Counted from the stretch's first letter, positions 1 to 8,793 are shown. The stretch: 32,083 bases of DNA from JBBDXA01 sp040902585 (GCA_040902585.1 JBBDXA010000114.1:1-32083), one strand, 5' to 3'. Notes: generated by a model not told the origin, from the sequence alone. A program made the numbers and translations.

Positions 1-78
1 GTGAAGGGGAAGACGCCGTGCGAGAATTGTCCGTGCATGAAGCCGGAGGCGGTGAGGGAGTTGGAGAGGGGGAAGTGA
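1..78 (+). CDS. 3' end of an unidentified gene (partial)
   Basis: The plus frame is open from the first base and ends at TGA (76-78). The 25 visible residues include a C-x2-C-x-C cluster (CENCPC) and a charged tail (ELERGK). Nearly every third codon position is G or C, as in coding DNA here. I do not recognise the family. The cysteine cluster suggests a metal site, but this is inference from a fragment. It lies antisense to the far end of the DUF4062 reading frame, which is also open here, so only one of the two is likely to be translated. The lysine/glutamate-rich composition makes this strand slightly more believable. Confidence 0.35.
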   Translation: MKGKTPCENCPCMKPEAVRELERGK

Positions 79-821
79 AGTCGCCGGCGGGGGTCGTTCG
101 TATCTTGTCGGCTGTCCCACGTGCATTGGGCTGCATACGAGCGCGTGCGGTCGGGTAGCTCGGCCTTGATGCGGGCCTTGAGCGCTTCGAGATTGGCGGC
201 GGCCTGCGGAGCGCCGGGAGCGGGGTTGTGCTTCTCGCTGTACTGGGCCGCCAGCTTCGCCGGCATCTGGTCGTAAGGCAGCGAGTCGCGAAAGTAGAAC
301 CGGCTGCGCCGCCGCTGGTCGGGCGAGTCGAGTACGCCGAAGAGGATTTCCAGCTCGGTGACGCTCTTGCCGGCGATGTCCTTGTTGAAGCCCGCCTCCT
401 GCGCCGCGGCTTTCATGCGCTCTTCCGGCGGCCGCCAGCCGTAACGATCGCCGATGAGGCCGATGAGGAACGGCCGGCTGCGCTCGATTTCCGCGAGGCA
501 CACCTTCAGCACCAGCATCTCGCGGGCTTGTTCCTGCTGCGAACCGGCCGAGGCAGTATCCACGCCCCAGCGCAGGTCGATGGTTTCCAGGTGATGGAAC
601 CGCGCCCGCAGCCGCTCTTCCAGCACGGGGAAGACATGGGCGCGGAGCCAGTCGCGCTCCGCCTGCATGTCGCGGAACGTGCTGGTGATAAAGACCGGCC
701 GGCTTTTCCAGAGAACGGAGTTGGCGGCGAAGTCGGACACGAAGGGGCCCCCGTGGACAGGCTGATCGAACGAATTGTACCTGATCGGGCGGACCGTCGG
801 CCGTGGCGTGACCGTGGTCAT
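1..821 (-). CDS. DUF4062 domain protein (partial, runs off left edge)
   Basis: Reading leftwards from ATG at 821, the frame stays open to the window edge (273 codons). Residues about 42-185 match the DUF4062 pattern: VFITSTFRDMQAERDWL (43-59), the IDLRWGV strand (81-87), CLAEIERSRPFLIGLIGDRYGW (108-129) and SVTELEI (153-159). In known proteins this domain sits at the N terminus, ahead of NACHT-type NTPase and WD40/TPR repeats; such proteins are suspected of signalling or defence roles. Resemblance stops near residue 230 (TRSYAAQ), at about position 130. Beyond that, the frame is antisense to another possible gene end at 1-78. The gene may therefore be 3'-truncated rather than continuing. It lies on the element side of a tRNA-Thr 3' fragment, which suggests arrival by site-specific integration. 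The family is fairly sure; the extent and function are not. Confidence 0.6.
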   Translation of the reverse strand, partial: MTTVTPRPTVRPIRYNSFDQPVHGGPFVSDFAANSVLWKSRPVFITSTFRDMQAERDWLRAHVFPVLEERLRARFHHLETIDLRWGVDTASAGSQQEQAREMLVLKVCLAEIERSRPFLIGLIGDRYGWRPPEERMKAAAQEAGFNKDIAGKSVTELEILFGVLDSPDQRRRSRFYFRDSLPYDQMPAKLAAQYSEKHNPAPGAPQAAANLEALKARIKAELPDRTRSYAAQCTWDSRQDTNDPRRRLHFPLSNSLTASGFMHGQFSHGVFPF

Positions 822-923
822 GAAACGTCTCGATCAAGCGCCTGCCGGTCTGCGTCGGGCAGGTCGGCAGGGTGTCAACGAGCGCCTGTAAGGCGCGGCC
901 AGCGGGAGGGCGGGCCTCAGAAT

Positions 924-947
924 CTACTGCTGCGCCTACTGCTGCGC
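924..947. repeat. 12-bp tandem duplication
   Basis: CTACTGCTGCGC occurs twice in perfect tandem. It lies about 40 bp from the tRNA-Thr fragment, inside short inverted arms (gaatct / agattc). It could be a replication-slippage duplication or a recombinase arm-type site; the sequence does not decide. Confidence 0.6.
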
Positions 948-987
948 GCCCTTCAGATTCGCTTGTTTTCTCGGCATTCCCAGCAAT

Positions 988-1029
988 TTTGTAAACCGCA
1001 GGTCGCCGGTTCAAGTCCGGCAGGTGGCT
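988..1029 (+). tRNA. 3' half of tRNA-Thr(UGU): probable attachment-site scar (attR-like)
   Basis: The stretch has the canonical 3' half of a tRNA. The anticodon loop TTTGTAA (988-994) has anticodon TGT at 990-992. The 3' anticodon stem accgc (995-999) is followed by a 5-nt variable loop AGGTC (1000-1004). The T-stem is gccgg (1005-1009), the T-loop TTCAAGT (1010-1016) and the closing strand ccggc (1017-1021). The acceptor 3' strand is aggtggc (1022-1028) and the discriminator T is at 1029. Upstream there is no matching acceptor 5' strand (gccacct would be expected) and no D-arm, and the anticodon stem has two A-C mismatches (gcaat opposite accgc). This is therefore not a functional tRNA. Integrases commonly recombine in the anticodon-to-3' half of tRNA genes and leave such a copy at the far end of the element, which implies that the element lies to the left. 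Confidence 0.75.
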
Positions 1030-1217
1030 TTGAGGTACCTATTCGTTGAGCCATTTCATCTGGTGAATGCACTGCTCATTCTCGGCAGTTCGCCCTGAAC
1101 CCCGGGCCTTTCACACCCTTGGACGATTAACCGTCGGCCCCGACACTTGCTGCGGTATACTGCGGGATTCACTGTTCACTCATTCGCAGAACCGATCGCC
1201 TCAACTCGGAGAAACCC

Positions 1218-4200
1218 ATGGTTGTCCGCTCCCGCGTCTCACTCCTGCTCGCGCTGCTCGCTCTGGCCGTCGCGGCCGGCCCCTGCCTGGCTCAACTCCA
1301 ACTCCGCAGGGCGGACCACATCGCCTTCATCGGCAACAACCTCGCCGAGCGCGCGCAGCACGATGGCTGGATCGAAACGCTGATCCAGACCCGCTTCCCG
1401 AAGCACGAACTCGTCTTCCGCAACCTCGGTTTCACAGGCGATGAAGTCAACAAACGCCCGCGCTCCGATGGCTTCGGCAGCCCGGACCAGTGGCTTAAGG
1501 ACGTCAAGGCTGATGTCGTCTTCGCGTTCTTCGGTTACAACGAATCGTTTGCCGGTGCCGGCGGCCTCGACAAGTTCCGCAAGGACCTCGCCGCCTTTGT
1601 CGATCAAACACTCAAACAGAATTACAGCGGTAAGGGCAACGCCCGACTCGTTCTCATTTCACCCATCGCGCACGAAGACTTGAAGAATCCCAACCTGCCC
1701 GATGGCAGCGAGAACAACGCCCGGCTCGAGCTCTACACCAAGGCCATGCAGGAAATCGCCAAGGAGAAGAGCGTGCCTTTCGTCGCCCTGTTCAGCGTGA
1801 CGAAGAATGCCTACGCGCAGAGCAATAAGCCGCTGACGATGAACGGCATCCACCTGACCACCGAAGGCAATCTCGTCATTGCCAAGGCGATCGACGCGAG
1901 CCTGTTCGGCCCGAGCCTTTCCGCCTTCACTGATGCGCAGCTCAACAAGCTTCGCCTTGCCGTGGTAGATAAGAACTTCCATTGGTTCAGCAGGTACCGC
2001 ACCGTCGATGCCTACAACGTCTTCGGCGGTCGCTCGCGCCTCGCCTGGCACGGCCAGAGCAATGCCGATGTCATGATGCGCGAAATGGAAATATTCAGCG
2101 TCATGGCCTCCAACCGCGACAAGCGCGTTCACGCCATTGCACAAGGCGGCGATCTCACCGTCGATGACAGCAACGTGCCCCCGCTCGTCGAAGTCAAAAC
2201 CAACAAACCCGGCCCGCTCGAAGGCGGTAAATATCCGTTCCTCGGCGGCGAAGAAGCCATCGGCAAAATGAAAATCGCCAAGGGCATGAAGGTCAATCTC
2301 TTCGCGTCGGAAGAACAGTTTCCTGATCTGATCAATCCGGTGCAGATGGCGGTTGATACCAACGGTCGACTGTGGGTCGCCACCTGGCCTACCTATCCAC
2401 ATTGGAATCCAACCGAGCCGATGCGCGACAAGCTCGTGATCCTGCCCGATGACAATGGCGACGGTAAGGCCGATCGCATGGTCGTCTTCGCCGACGGCCT
2501 CAACAGCGTCACCGGCTTCGAGTTCTGGGGCGGCGGCGTGCTCGTCGCAGCTGCACCGGAACTCCTCTTCCTTAAAGACACCGATGGCGATGACAAGGCT
2601 GATGTGAAAATCCGCATGCTCCAGGGCATCAGTGCCGAGGACACACATCACACCGCCAACGCCCTGACCATCGGCCCTGATGGCGGCCTGTACTACTCGC
2701 ACGGCGTGTTCCACGTCGATGCGCACGAAACTCCGACGCGCACCTTCCGCTCAACCAACACAGGCGTGTATCGCTTCGACCCGCGCACTTACGAAGTCGA
2801 ATTCCACCATCCCATCGGCCCGAACCCCCACGGCAACGCGTTCGACCGCTGGGGCTTTCAGTTCGCCAACGATGGCACCGGCGGCGAGGGGGATTACGTC
2901 GCCATCGGCAAAGGCGCGGGCGCGCCCAAGCACTGGTTCAAGAAAACCGTTCGCCCCGTACCCGCGATCGGCATTCTATCGAGCAGTCACTTTCCGCCTG
3001 AGAACGAAGGCAATTTCCTCGTCTGCAACGCGATCGGTTTCCTCGGTGTGAAGCAGTACGAAGTGAAATACAACGGCGCGGAAATCACCGCTGAGGATGT
3101 CGAGTCGATCGTCGTGTCGAGCGATCCGAACTTCAGGCCGACGGATCTGGAAGTCGGCGGCGATGGCGCGCTGTATATCTCCGACTGGTGCAACCCGATC
3201 ATCGGGCACATGCAGCACAACATCCGCGACCCCAGCCGCGATCACGATCACGGCCGCGTTTATCGTGTCACCTATGAAGGCCGGCCGCTGGTCACACCGG
3301 TGAAGATGATGGGCAAGCCGATCCCGCAGGTACTCGCGGCGTTCTACGCGAAAGAGAACGGCACGCGCTACCGCGCTCGCCTCGAACTGAGCGGGCGCGA
3401 AACGAAGGATGTCACGGCCGCGGTCACCGCCTTCGCGGACAAGATCAACATTGCTTCAGGGAAAGCGGAAGATGAACAGGCGCTGCTCGAATGTTTATGG
3501 ACCTTTGAAGAACACCGCATGGCGAACCGCCCGCTGCTTGTGAAGGTGCTTCAGGCGAAGGAATCGCGCGTGCGGGCCGCGGCGATTCGTACGTTCGGGC
3601 ATTGGGGAGCAAAGGTCTCCGATTGGGAATCAATTCTGCTCGCGGCAGCGCGCGATACGTCCGCGCTGGTCCGCGCTGAGGCTGTGGTGGCCGCGCCTTC
3701 ATTCGAAGGTCTCGCCGCAGCGGAGGCGATCTTTGAGGTCTCCATCCGCCCCACCGATGTACAGCTTGACTTCGTATTGAAGTACGCCAAGGGCAAAATC
3801 AACGTGGACAAGCTGGTGAGCGATGCGATCGGCACGGGCAAACCGCTGTCGCCCGCCGCGATGGAGTACGCCCTGCTGAAGGCGAACGTCGCGAGTCTAT
3901 TGAAGATGAACCGCACGGAAGCAGTATGCCTCGCCCTGCTCTCGCGGCCGGGTGTGAATGAAAAGGATCGCAAGGATGCCCTTAACTCGCTCGCCTCGAT
4001 TCCCGGTATCCAGCCGCTGAAGGTGCTGATATCCACACTGGATAATCCCGACGGCAAGTTTGACAACTCGCTTGGTGATCTGGCCGGCCTGCTCGCGAAG
4101 TGGTCCGCCGCTGAGTTGAAGGCCGCGTCAAATGATGTGCTCGCCCTTGCGGAGCGAACGAAAGAGATGACCGTTAAGCAGGCGGCCTACACCGCGCTCA

Positions 4201-6056
4201 TCGCAGCCGACGGCTCCACTGATCGCGTCATGCAACTGGCGGGCGCATCCATGCTGAACATGCGGGCCTTCATCACCTCGCTCGAATCCGTCACCGATCG
4301 CAAGGTGCTCAACTCGGCCTACCCCGCGGTGAAGGAGCTCACGCACTCGCTGCCTTCTACGCTCAACGCTGAGGTGAACGCCAACCCGGGTACCGTCGGC
4401 AGATTCGTGCGCGTCGAACTTCCGGGCAATGGCACGCTCACGCTCGTTGAAGTCGAGGTGTACTCCGCCGGCGCGAACGTCGCGCGCGGCAAGCCCGCAA
4501 AGCAATCGACGGTCGCCAATGGCGGCACGGCGGACAAGGCCGTCGACGGCAACACCAACACGGTGTTCGGCGCAGGCTCCGCCACGCATACCAACGAGAA
4601 CTCGAAGAACCCGTGGTGGGAAGTGGACTTGGGCGCGGAGTACGCGATTGATTCGATCAAAATCTGGAACCGCACTGACTGCTGCTCCGATCGCTTGCAG
4701 GGCTTTTCGCTGAAAGTGCTGGACGCAGCCCGCGCTGAAGTCCTGCACCGCGCCAACAACAAGCTTGAAACCGAGTCGATCGCCCTCGCCCTCGGCGGCG
4801 ATCCGGCAGCGGCGATTCACGCCGCGGCGATCCGCACGCTTGTCGCCATCCCCGGCCATGACCGTGAGAGCTTCGACCATCTCACCTCTCTCATCGCGAG
4901 CAACAGGCAGCCCGCCAGCGCGATCTCCGCCCTGCTCGCTCTCGACCGCAAGCAGTGGTCGCGCGACAAGGCCCCCGCCCTTGCCGCGGCCCTGCGCAAG
5001 TTCGTTCCGACGATTCCCCTGAACAAACGCACCGGCAAAACCTTCGAAGACAGCCAGACGGTTGCGAAGGAAATCGCCGCGATGCTGCCGGGGACGGAAG
5101 GCGAATCGCTCCTGCGTGATCTTGCTGATCTGAATCTTCAGGTCGTGCGCATCGAAACGATTCCCGAGCGGATGCTCTATGACAAGTCGCGATTCGCGGT
5201 TGTTGCGGGTAAGCCGGTGCGCATCGTGCTGCACAATCGCGATGGCATGCCGCACAATCTGCTGGTGGTGAAGCCGGGTGGTCCGGAAGTCGTCGGCCCG
5301 CTGGCGGAGGCGATGGGTGCCGACGGCTTCAAGAAGCATTTCCGTCCGGACCATGCCGTGATCCTGCACGGCACCGGCCTCGTGCAGCCCGGTGAAATAG
5401 CGGAGATCGAGTTCATCGCGCCTACGACGCCGGGCGATTACGAATACGTCTGCACGTTCCCCGGCCACTGGCGCCTGATGCGCGGCGTGATGAAGGTCGT
5501 CGCCACACCAGCCGATCTGCCTTCGGATGCGGCCGGCGCGAAGCTCGTGGTGACCAACTGGAAAGTCGAAGACCTGGAGCCAGACCTGGAGCACATCGCC
5601 CACGGTCGCTCCTTCGAAGCGGGCAAAGCCACGTTCACGAAACTCGGCTGCGCCCAGTGTCACAAGATCGGCGGCGCGGGCGGCGCACTGGGCCCGGACC
5701 TCACTGAAGTCTTCAAGAAGTGGAAAGACAATCGGCGCGACCTGCTGGTGCAGATTCTCGAACCTTCCAAGGTCATCGAAGACAAGTTCAAGGCGGCGGA
5801 CATTGAGCTCGATGACGGCGACCGCATCTTCGGCCTCGTCACCGCCCGCGAGAAGGATCACCTGCTCGTCGTCACCGGCGGCACCGATGCGACGCCGCGG
5901 AAGATCATGAAGAAGAACATCCTCGCGGAGCGCGCGACGAGTTCATCGCTGATGCCACAGGGTCTGCTCGGGTTGCTCCAGCGCGGGGATATTCTCGATC
6001 TGCTTGCGTACCTGGAAGCGGGCGGCGATCCGAAACACATGCTGTATAAGCATTGA
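1218..6056 (+). CDS. Giant secreted multidomain PVC-type heme protein (SGNH-like, beta-propeller, HEAT, F5/8C, cupredoxin, cytochrome c)
   Basis: The protein has 1612 residues with a signal peptide at 1-25 (cut after CLA), so it acts in the periplasm or paryphoplasm. Domains in order: SGNH-like (about 30-235); TIGR02604-type beta-propeller or dehydrogenase domain (about 350-690) with DxNxDGxxD calcium-like loops; HEAT-like repeats (about 700-1055); F5/8C carbohydrate-binding-like (about 1057-1185); more helical repeats (about 1190-1305); blue-copper domain (about 1309-1430) with ligands His1346, Cys1412, His1417 and Met1421; and a Pirellula/Verrucomicrobium-type heme domain (TIGR02603) with C1478-A-Q-C-H1482. 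The SGNH block I is GNNL (39-42) instead of GDSL, and block V is N-G-I-H212, so the hydrolase nucleophile looks absent. The copper site beside a c-heme suggests internal electron transfer (inference). The start ATG is preceded by GGAG (about 1209-1212). The true substrate is unknown. Such proteins are common and numerous in Planctomycetes. Confidence 0.9.
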   Translation: MVVRSRVSLLLALLALAVAAGPCLAQLQLRRADHIAFIGNNLAERAQHDGWIETLIQTRFPKHELVFRNLGFTGDEVNKRPRSDGFGSPDQWLKDVKADVVFAFFGYNESFAGAGGLDKFRKDLAAFVDQTLKQNYSGKGNARLVLISPIAHEDLKNPNLPDGSENNARLELYTKAMQEIAKEKSVPFVALFSVTKNAYAQSNKPLTMNGIHLTTEGNLVIAKAIDASLFGPSLSAFTDAQLNKLRLAVVDKNFHWFSRYRTVDAYNVFGGRSRLAWHGQSNADVMMREMEIFSVMASNRDKRVHAIAQGGDLTVDDSNVPPLVEVKTNKPGPLEGGKYPFLGGEEAIGKMKIAKGMKVNLFASEEQFPDLINPVQMAVDTNGRLWVATWPTYPHWNPTEPMRDKLVILPDDNGDGKADRMVVFADGLNSVTGFEFWGGGVLVAAAPELLFLKDTDGDDKADVKIRMLQGISAEDTHHTANALTIGPDGGLYYSHGVFHVDAHETPTRTFRSTNTGVYRFDPRTYEVEFHHPIGPNPHGNAFDRWGFQFANDGTGGEGDYVAIGKGAGAPKHWFKKTVRPVPAIGILSSSHFPPENEGNFLVCNAIGFLGVKQYEVKYNGAEITAEDVESIVVSSDPNFRPTDLEVGGDGALYISDWCNPIIGHMQHNIRDPSRDHDHGRVYRVTYEGRPLVTPVKMMGKPIPQVLAAFYAKENGTRYRARLELSGRETKDVTAAVTAFADKINIASGKAEDEQALLECLWTFEEHRMANRPLLVKVLQAKESRVRAAAIRTFGHWGAKVSDWESILLAAARDTSALVRAEAVVAAPSFEGLAAAEAIFEVSIRPTDVQLDFVLKYAKGKINVDKLVSDAIGTGKPLSPAAMEYALLKANVASLLKMNRTEAVCLALLSRPGVNEKDRKDALNSLASIPGIQPLKVLISTLDNPDGKFDNSLGDLAGLLAKWSAAELKAASNDVLALAERTKEMTVKQAAYTALIAADGSTDRVMQLAGASMLNMRAFITSLESVTDRKVLNSAYPAVKELTHSLPSTLNAEVNANPGTVGRFVRVELPGNGTLTLVEVEVYSAGANVARGKPAKQSTVANGGTADKAVDGNTNTVFGAGSATHTNENSKNPWWEVDLGAEYAIDSIKIWNRTDCCSDRLQGFSLKVLDAARAEVLHRANNKLETESIALALGGDPAAAIHAAAIRTLVAIPGHDRESFDHLTSLIASNRQPASAISALLALDRKQWSRDKAPALAAALRKFVPTIPLNKRTGKTFEDSQTVAKEIAAMLPGTEGESLLRDLADLNLQVVRIETIPERMLYDKSRFAVVAGKPVRIVLHNRDGMPHNLLVVKPGGPEVVGPLAEAMGADGFKKHFRPDHAVILHGTGLVQPGEIAEIEFIAPTTPGDYEYVCTFPGHWRLMRGVMKVVATPADLPSDAAGAKLVVTNWKVEDLEPDLEHIAHGRSFEAGKATFTKLGCAQCHKIGGAGGALGPDLTEVFKKWKDNRRDLLVQILEPSKVIEDKFKAADIELDDGDRIFGLVTAREKDHLLVVTGGTDATPRKIMKKNILAERATSSSLMPQGLLGLLQRGDILDLLAYLEAGGDPKHMLYKH

Positions 6057-6150
6057 TCGCCCTCTCTCCCATCCCCCGGGAGCGGAAAGGGGACCGGACT
6101 GATTGGTCTCTCTGACCTTACAATCATGACCGGCTCCGTCACCTTCATTT

Positions 6151-6155
6151 GGAGG
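6151..6155 (+). promoter_or_regulatory. Ribosome binding site GGAGG that fixes the next start
   Basis: GGAGG lies 6 nt before ATG at 6162. An in-frame ATG at 6126 would place a charged stretch before the signal peptide and has no such site, so 6162 is preferred. Confidence 0.7.
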
Positions 6156-6161
6156 CGATCC

Positions 6162-8753
6162 ATGCTGCGTTCCTGCCTGCTCGTACTGATCCTTTCCTCC
6201 TCTCTCTTCGCAGCGGACAAGGACGATACCGCCACTGAACAGGCCCGCCCGCGCGGCACCCGCCTTTTCTTCCGCGCCCTGGGCAGCGAATCCAACGCGC
6301 CCATCCTGCCCAAGTCGCGCAGCGCCTGGACGCAGGATTCACAAACCCAAACCGGCACCACCGGCATGTCCGACCTGGGCTTCACCGAATACCCCTTCTG
6401 CTTCGGCACGATGGATTTCACCTTCGTCCAAGGCCACGCGTACTACCCCAAGCTCATCAGCGGGGCACTGGCGAACGAAGCCATCACCAACACCGCCGAC
6501 CTCCTGATGGATTACGTGTATGAACCGGATGGCTGCGTGTGGGGCCGTACCGGCAGGCGCTTCGTGCAGACCTTCACCGCGACAAAGAGCGAACTCGTCA
6601 GCATCACCCTGCTCATCGCCAGTGAGCCGGGCGAGTTCCGCGCGACGCTGCTGGAAGGCGGCGCGGGCGGCAAGGCGATCGGTCCGGCGAAGACTTTTAC
6701 CTCCGGCCATTCGATGACCTGGGGCACCGCGACCTGGCAGGCGGGGCAGGCACCGCTCACGCCCGGCCGCACCTACGGCATTGCGATCCAACGGCACGAC
6801 GGCAAACCCTTCTCCCCCTACCTGCACGCCACCGGCAACTGCTACGACGGCGGGCTGCTCCATGTAGATCACCGCGCGTTTCCTGAGAGCGAACTGGCGG
6901 CATGGATCGTCGAGCAGCCTGATGAACTGGTCCGCGCGATCACGCCTGATGCCGATAGCGAAGGCTGGGTTTACAAGCAGTCGCGCATCGCCTTGGTGCC
7001 GCGCTCGAAGAACATTCGCCTGATCTCGCTGACGATCTCACCGATCACGAAGGAGGAGTTGGCGCAGGGGCCGTGTGACATCGTCATGCGCGTCTGGAGC
7101 GAGGACGGCAAGTTGATCGCGCGCCCCAAGCGCTGCCTCACCGCCTCCGAAGGCACGGCTCATGCCCTTTTTTCCGAGCGTGAATTGCCGGTCACAGCAG
7201 GCGAACGTCTCTATGTCGATGCCTTCCTCGTGCCCCACAAGAAGGAGGGACTGCCCGCGTCGAAGGAGATCAAGATCGCCGCGCGCGACATGCGGCTCGT
7301 CGCCTACGGTGAAACCCAGCCTGGCGCGATGCCTTCGATCTTCAACCTCACGATTGAGCCGGAGACCGACAGCCGGCTCAAGTTCAAATGGAGTACGCCG
7401 GTCGGCGCGAAGACAGTCATTCACAGCGAAGGGCCGGGTGTCAACGGGGGACAAACCTTCGAGGTGCCGCCTGTCGAAAGAGAGATCGTGATCGGCAAGT
7501 TCTGGGCGGGTCACGAATATGACCTTCGCCTCACGGCGACCGATTCGTTTTCAGGCCAGGTGTGGCGCACGCCGGTGTATCGCGTGCGAATGCCGCGTCT
7601 GGATGAGAAGTTTCCCGTGCCGGTGAATCCTTATCCCGAGGGCTTCGTGCGCCTCGCGCCGCCGCGGCGATCGAAGGCACCGAGCTATCCGCCGCTGCGA
7701 TACCTGAAGCAGGTTCCCGTCGTGAATCATGAGTTTGAAGAAGGGCTCGCGGGCTGGCACACCTCCGACGACGGCGTGATCGGCGCCCTGCCTGAAGCGA
7801 AGTGGGGCAAGCAGATGGCGGGCTTCACGCATCAGGCCGGCGAGCAGCGCGAGCAGGTCTTCATCACCAGCAATCTCGCGCAGACGATCGAAACCATTCC
7901 GGGTCACACCTATGTGCTCTCCGCCTGGGGGCACACCTCGGTCAAGAACGGCCCCGATGGCGACACGCGCGTGCGCCTCTTCGCCGACCCGACCGGCGGT
8001 GACACCTTCGACGGCAACCACGCCAGCCAGTGGTACTGGACCGGCGGCAAGTGGATGCGCTTTGAGCACACGTTCCGCGCCGAAGGCCAGCGCGCGACCA
8101 TCGGCCTGGGCCTGTTCCGCTGGCGCGATCTCGACTCCGCCAGCGCCCACGTCGATCAGGTCACCGTCTTCGATCTCGGCCCTTCGCCGGGCGAAGCGGA
8201 TGAGCCTGCGAAGCACCTCGGCCGCGCCGCTCGCCTCGCGCTGGTTGAGCCGAAGCTCGAAGTGGAGGACAAGATCGAAGCCCACGCCGTCGCCCCGCCC
8301 GGTTACGTCATCACCGGCATCGGCGCCCGCGCTCACTACGACAACATCACCACCCTGTGGCTGCGCGTCCAGCCCCTGATGCCTGATGGCACGCTCGGCG
8401 CGGCTGAAGAAATCCGCACCGGCTGGGAACCGGATGCCGGCCTCGAAGCGAAGATTGAACTACCCGAAGGTTACGTGGCCACAGGATTCGGCGCGGGCAT
8501 CGCGCCGGAGTGGGATGTGAAACGCCTGCGCGTCTGGGCCAAGCCCCTGAAGCCCGACGGCACGCTCGGCGAAGAGAAAGAATTCCGCGGCGGCAAGGAT
8601 CTGGAGAGCGGCGTCGAACGCGAAGTCCACGCGACGGGCGACCGCGTGCTCACCTCGGCCGGCCTGAACTGCTCTAATAATGATGCGAACGGCATCAAGG
8701 CAATCTCGGCGCGGTTGATCGTCACGGCGACGGGTGAGACTCGGTCGAAGTGA
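6162..8753 (+). CDS. Large secreted lectin-like protein with C-terminal triple repeat
   Basis: The protein has 863 residues and begins with a signal peptide (about 1-18, SSSLFA then ADK). I do not recognise the N-terminal half. Residues about 390-477 look like a fibronectin-III-type beta-sandwich. Residues about 516-673 resemble a galactose-binding or CBM4/9-type sandwich (NHEFEEGLAGWHTSDDG at the start, then a Trp-rich core). Residues about 700-863 hold three related units of roughly 50 residues. The units are marked by GYVITGIGAR, GYVATGFGAG and DRVLTSAGLN, each followed by a loop and an LRV/ARL strand; the first two also carry PDGTLG. No catalytic motif is visible. An extracellular carbohydrate- or surface-binding role is inferred. 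It follows the giant heme protein by 105 bp on the same strand and may share its transcript, though a TACAAT box at 6119-6124 could be a separate -10. Confidence 0.8.
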   Translation: MLRSCLLVLILSSSLFAADKDDTATEQARPRGTRLFFRALGSESNAPILPKSRSAWTQDSQTQTGTTGMSDLGFTEYPFCFGTMDFTFVQGHAYYPKLISGALANEAITNTADLLMDYVYEPDGCVWGRTGRRFVQTFTATKSELVSITLLIASEPGEFRATLLEGGAGGKAIGPAKTFTSGHSMTWGTATWQAGQAPLTPGRTYGIAIQRHDGKPFSPYLHATGNCYDGGLLHVDHRAFPESELAAWIVEQPDELVRAITPDADSEGWVYKQSRIALVPRSKNIRLISLTISPITKEELAQGPCDIVMRVWSEDGKLIARPKRCLTASEGTAHALFSERELPVTAGERLYVDAFLVPHKKEGLPASKEIKIAARDMRLVAYGETQPGAMPSIFNLTIEPETDSRLKFKWSTPVGAKTVIHSEGPGVNGGQTFEVPPVEREIVIGKFWAGHEYDLRLTATDSFSGQVWRTPVYRVRMPRLDEKFPVPVNPYPEGFVRLAPPRRSKAPSYPPLRYLKQVPVVNHEFEEGLAGWHTSDDGVIGALPEAKWGKQMAGFTHQAGEQREQVFITSNLAQTIETIPGHTYVLSAWGHTSVKNGPDGDTRVRLFADPTGGDTFDGNHASQWYWTGGKWMRFEHTFRAEGQRATIGLGLFRWRDLDSASAHVDQVTVFDLGPSPGEADEPAKHLGRAARLALVEPKLEVEDKIEAHAVAPPGYVITGIGARAHYDNITTLWLRVQPLMPDGTLGAAEEIRTGWEPDAGLEAKIELPEGYVATGFGAGIAPEWDVKRLRVWAKPLKPDGTLGEEKEFRGGKDLESGVEREVHATGDRVLTSAGLNCSNNDANGIKAISARLIVTATGETRSK

Positions 8754-8793
8754 TTCCCGCGTCAGGCTTCACAAGGCAGGTGCCCGTCTTCAG

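Larger units (their letters stand above)
822..1217. other. Non-coding junction: end of presumed integrated element and promoter region
   Basis: No gene is supported in this stretch. It holds an inverted repeat (cctgccg 841-847 with cggcagg 865-871), a perfect 12-bp tandem duplication (ctactgctgcgc at 924-935 and 936-947), flanking arms gaatct 920-925 and agattc 955-960, and the tRNA-Thr 3' half at 988-1029. A plus-strand frame without a start codon (824-992) ends at TAA inside the tRNA fragment. It encodes an Ala/Pro/Ser-rich tail and could be the remnant of an integrase C terminus, but there is no catalytic motif to support that. From 1030 to 1217 is the upstream region of the giant heme protein. 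Confidence 0.5.

Noticed and set aside
824..992. Possible integrase C terminus next to the tRNA fragment
   Set aside because: No start codon, no catalytic Arg/His/Tyr motif, and an Ala/Pro/Ser-rich composition. It was kept only as a remark.
228..1049. Plus-strand open frame of 273 codons
   Set aside because: It is antisense to the clear DUF4062 domain, and its C terminus is translated tRNA sequence (the familiar QVAGSSPAG string).
4128..5861. Long minus-strand frame (577 codons) opposite the giant heme protein
   Set aside because: The plus strand has recognised domains throughout. The antisense frame is an effect of high GC and codon bias.
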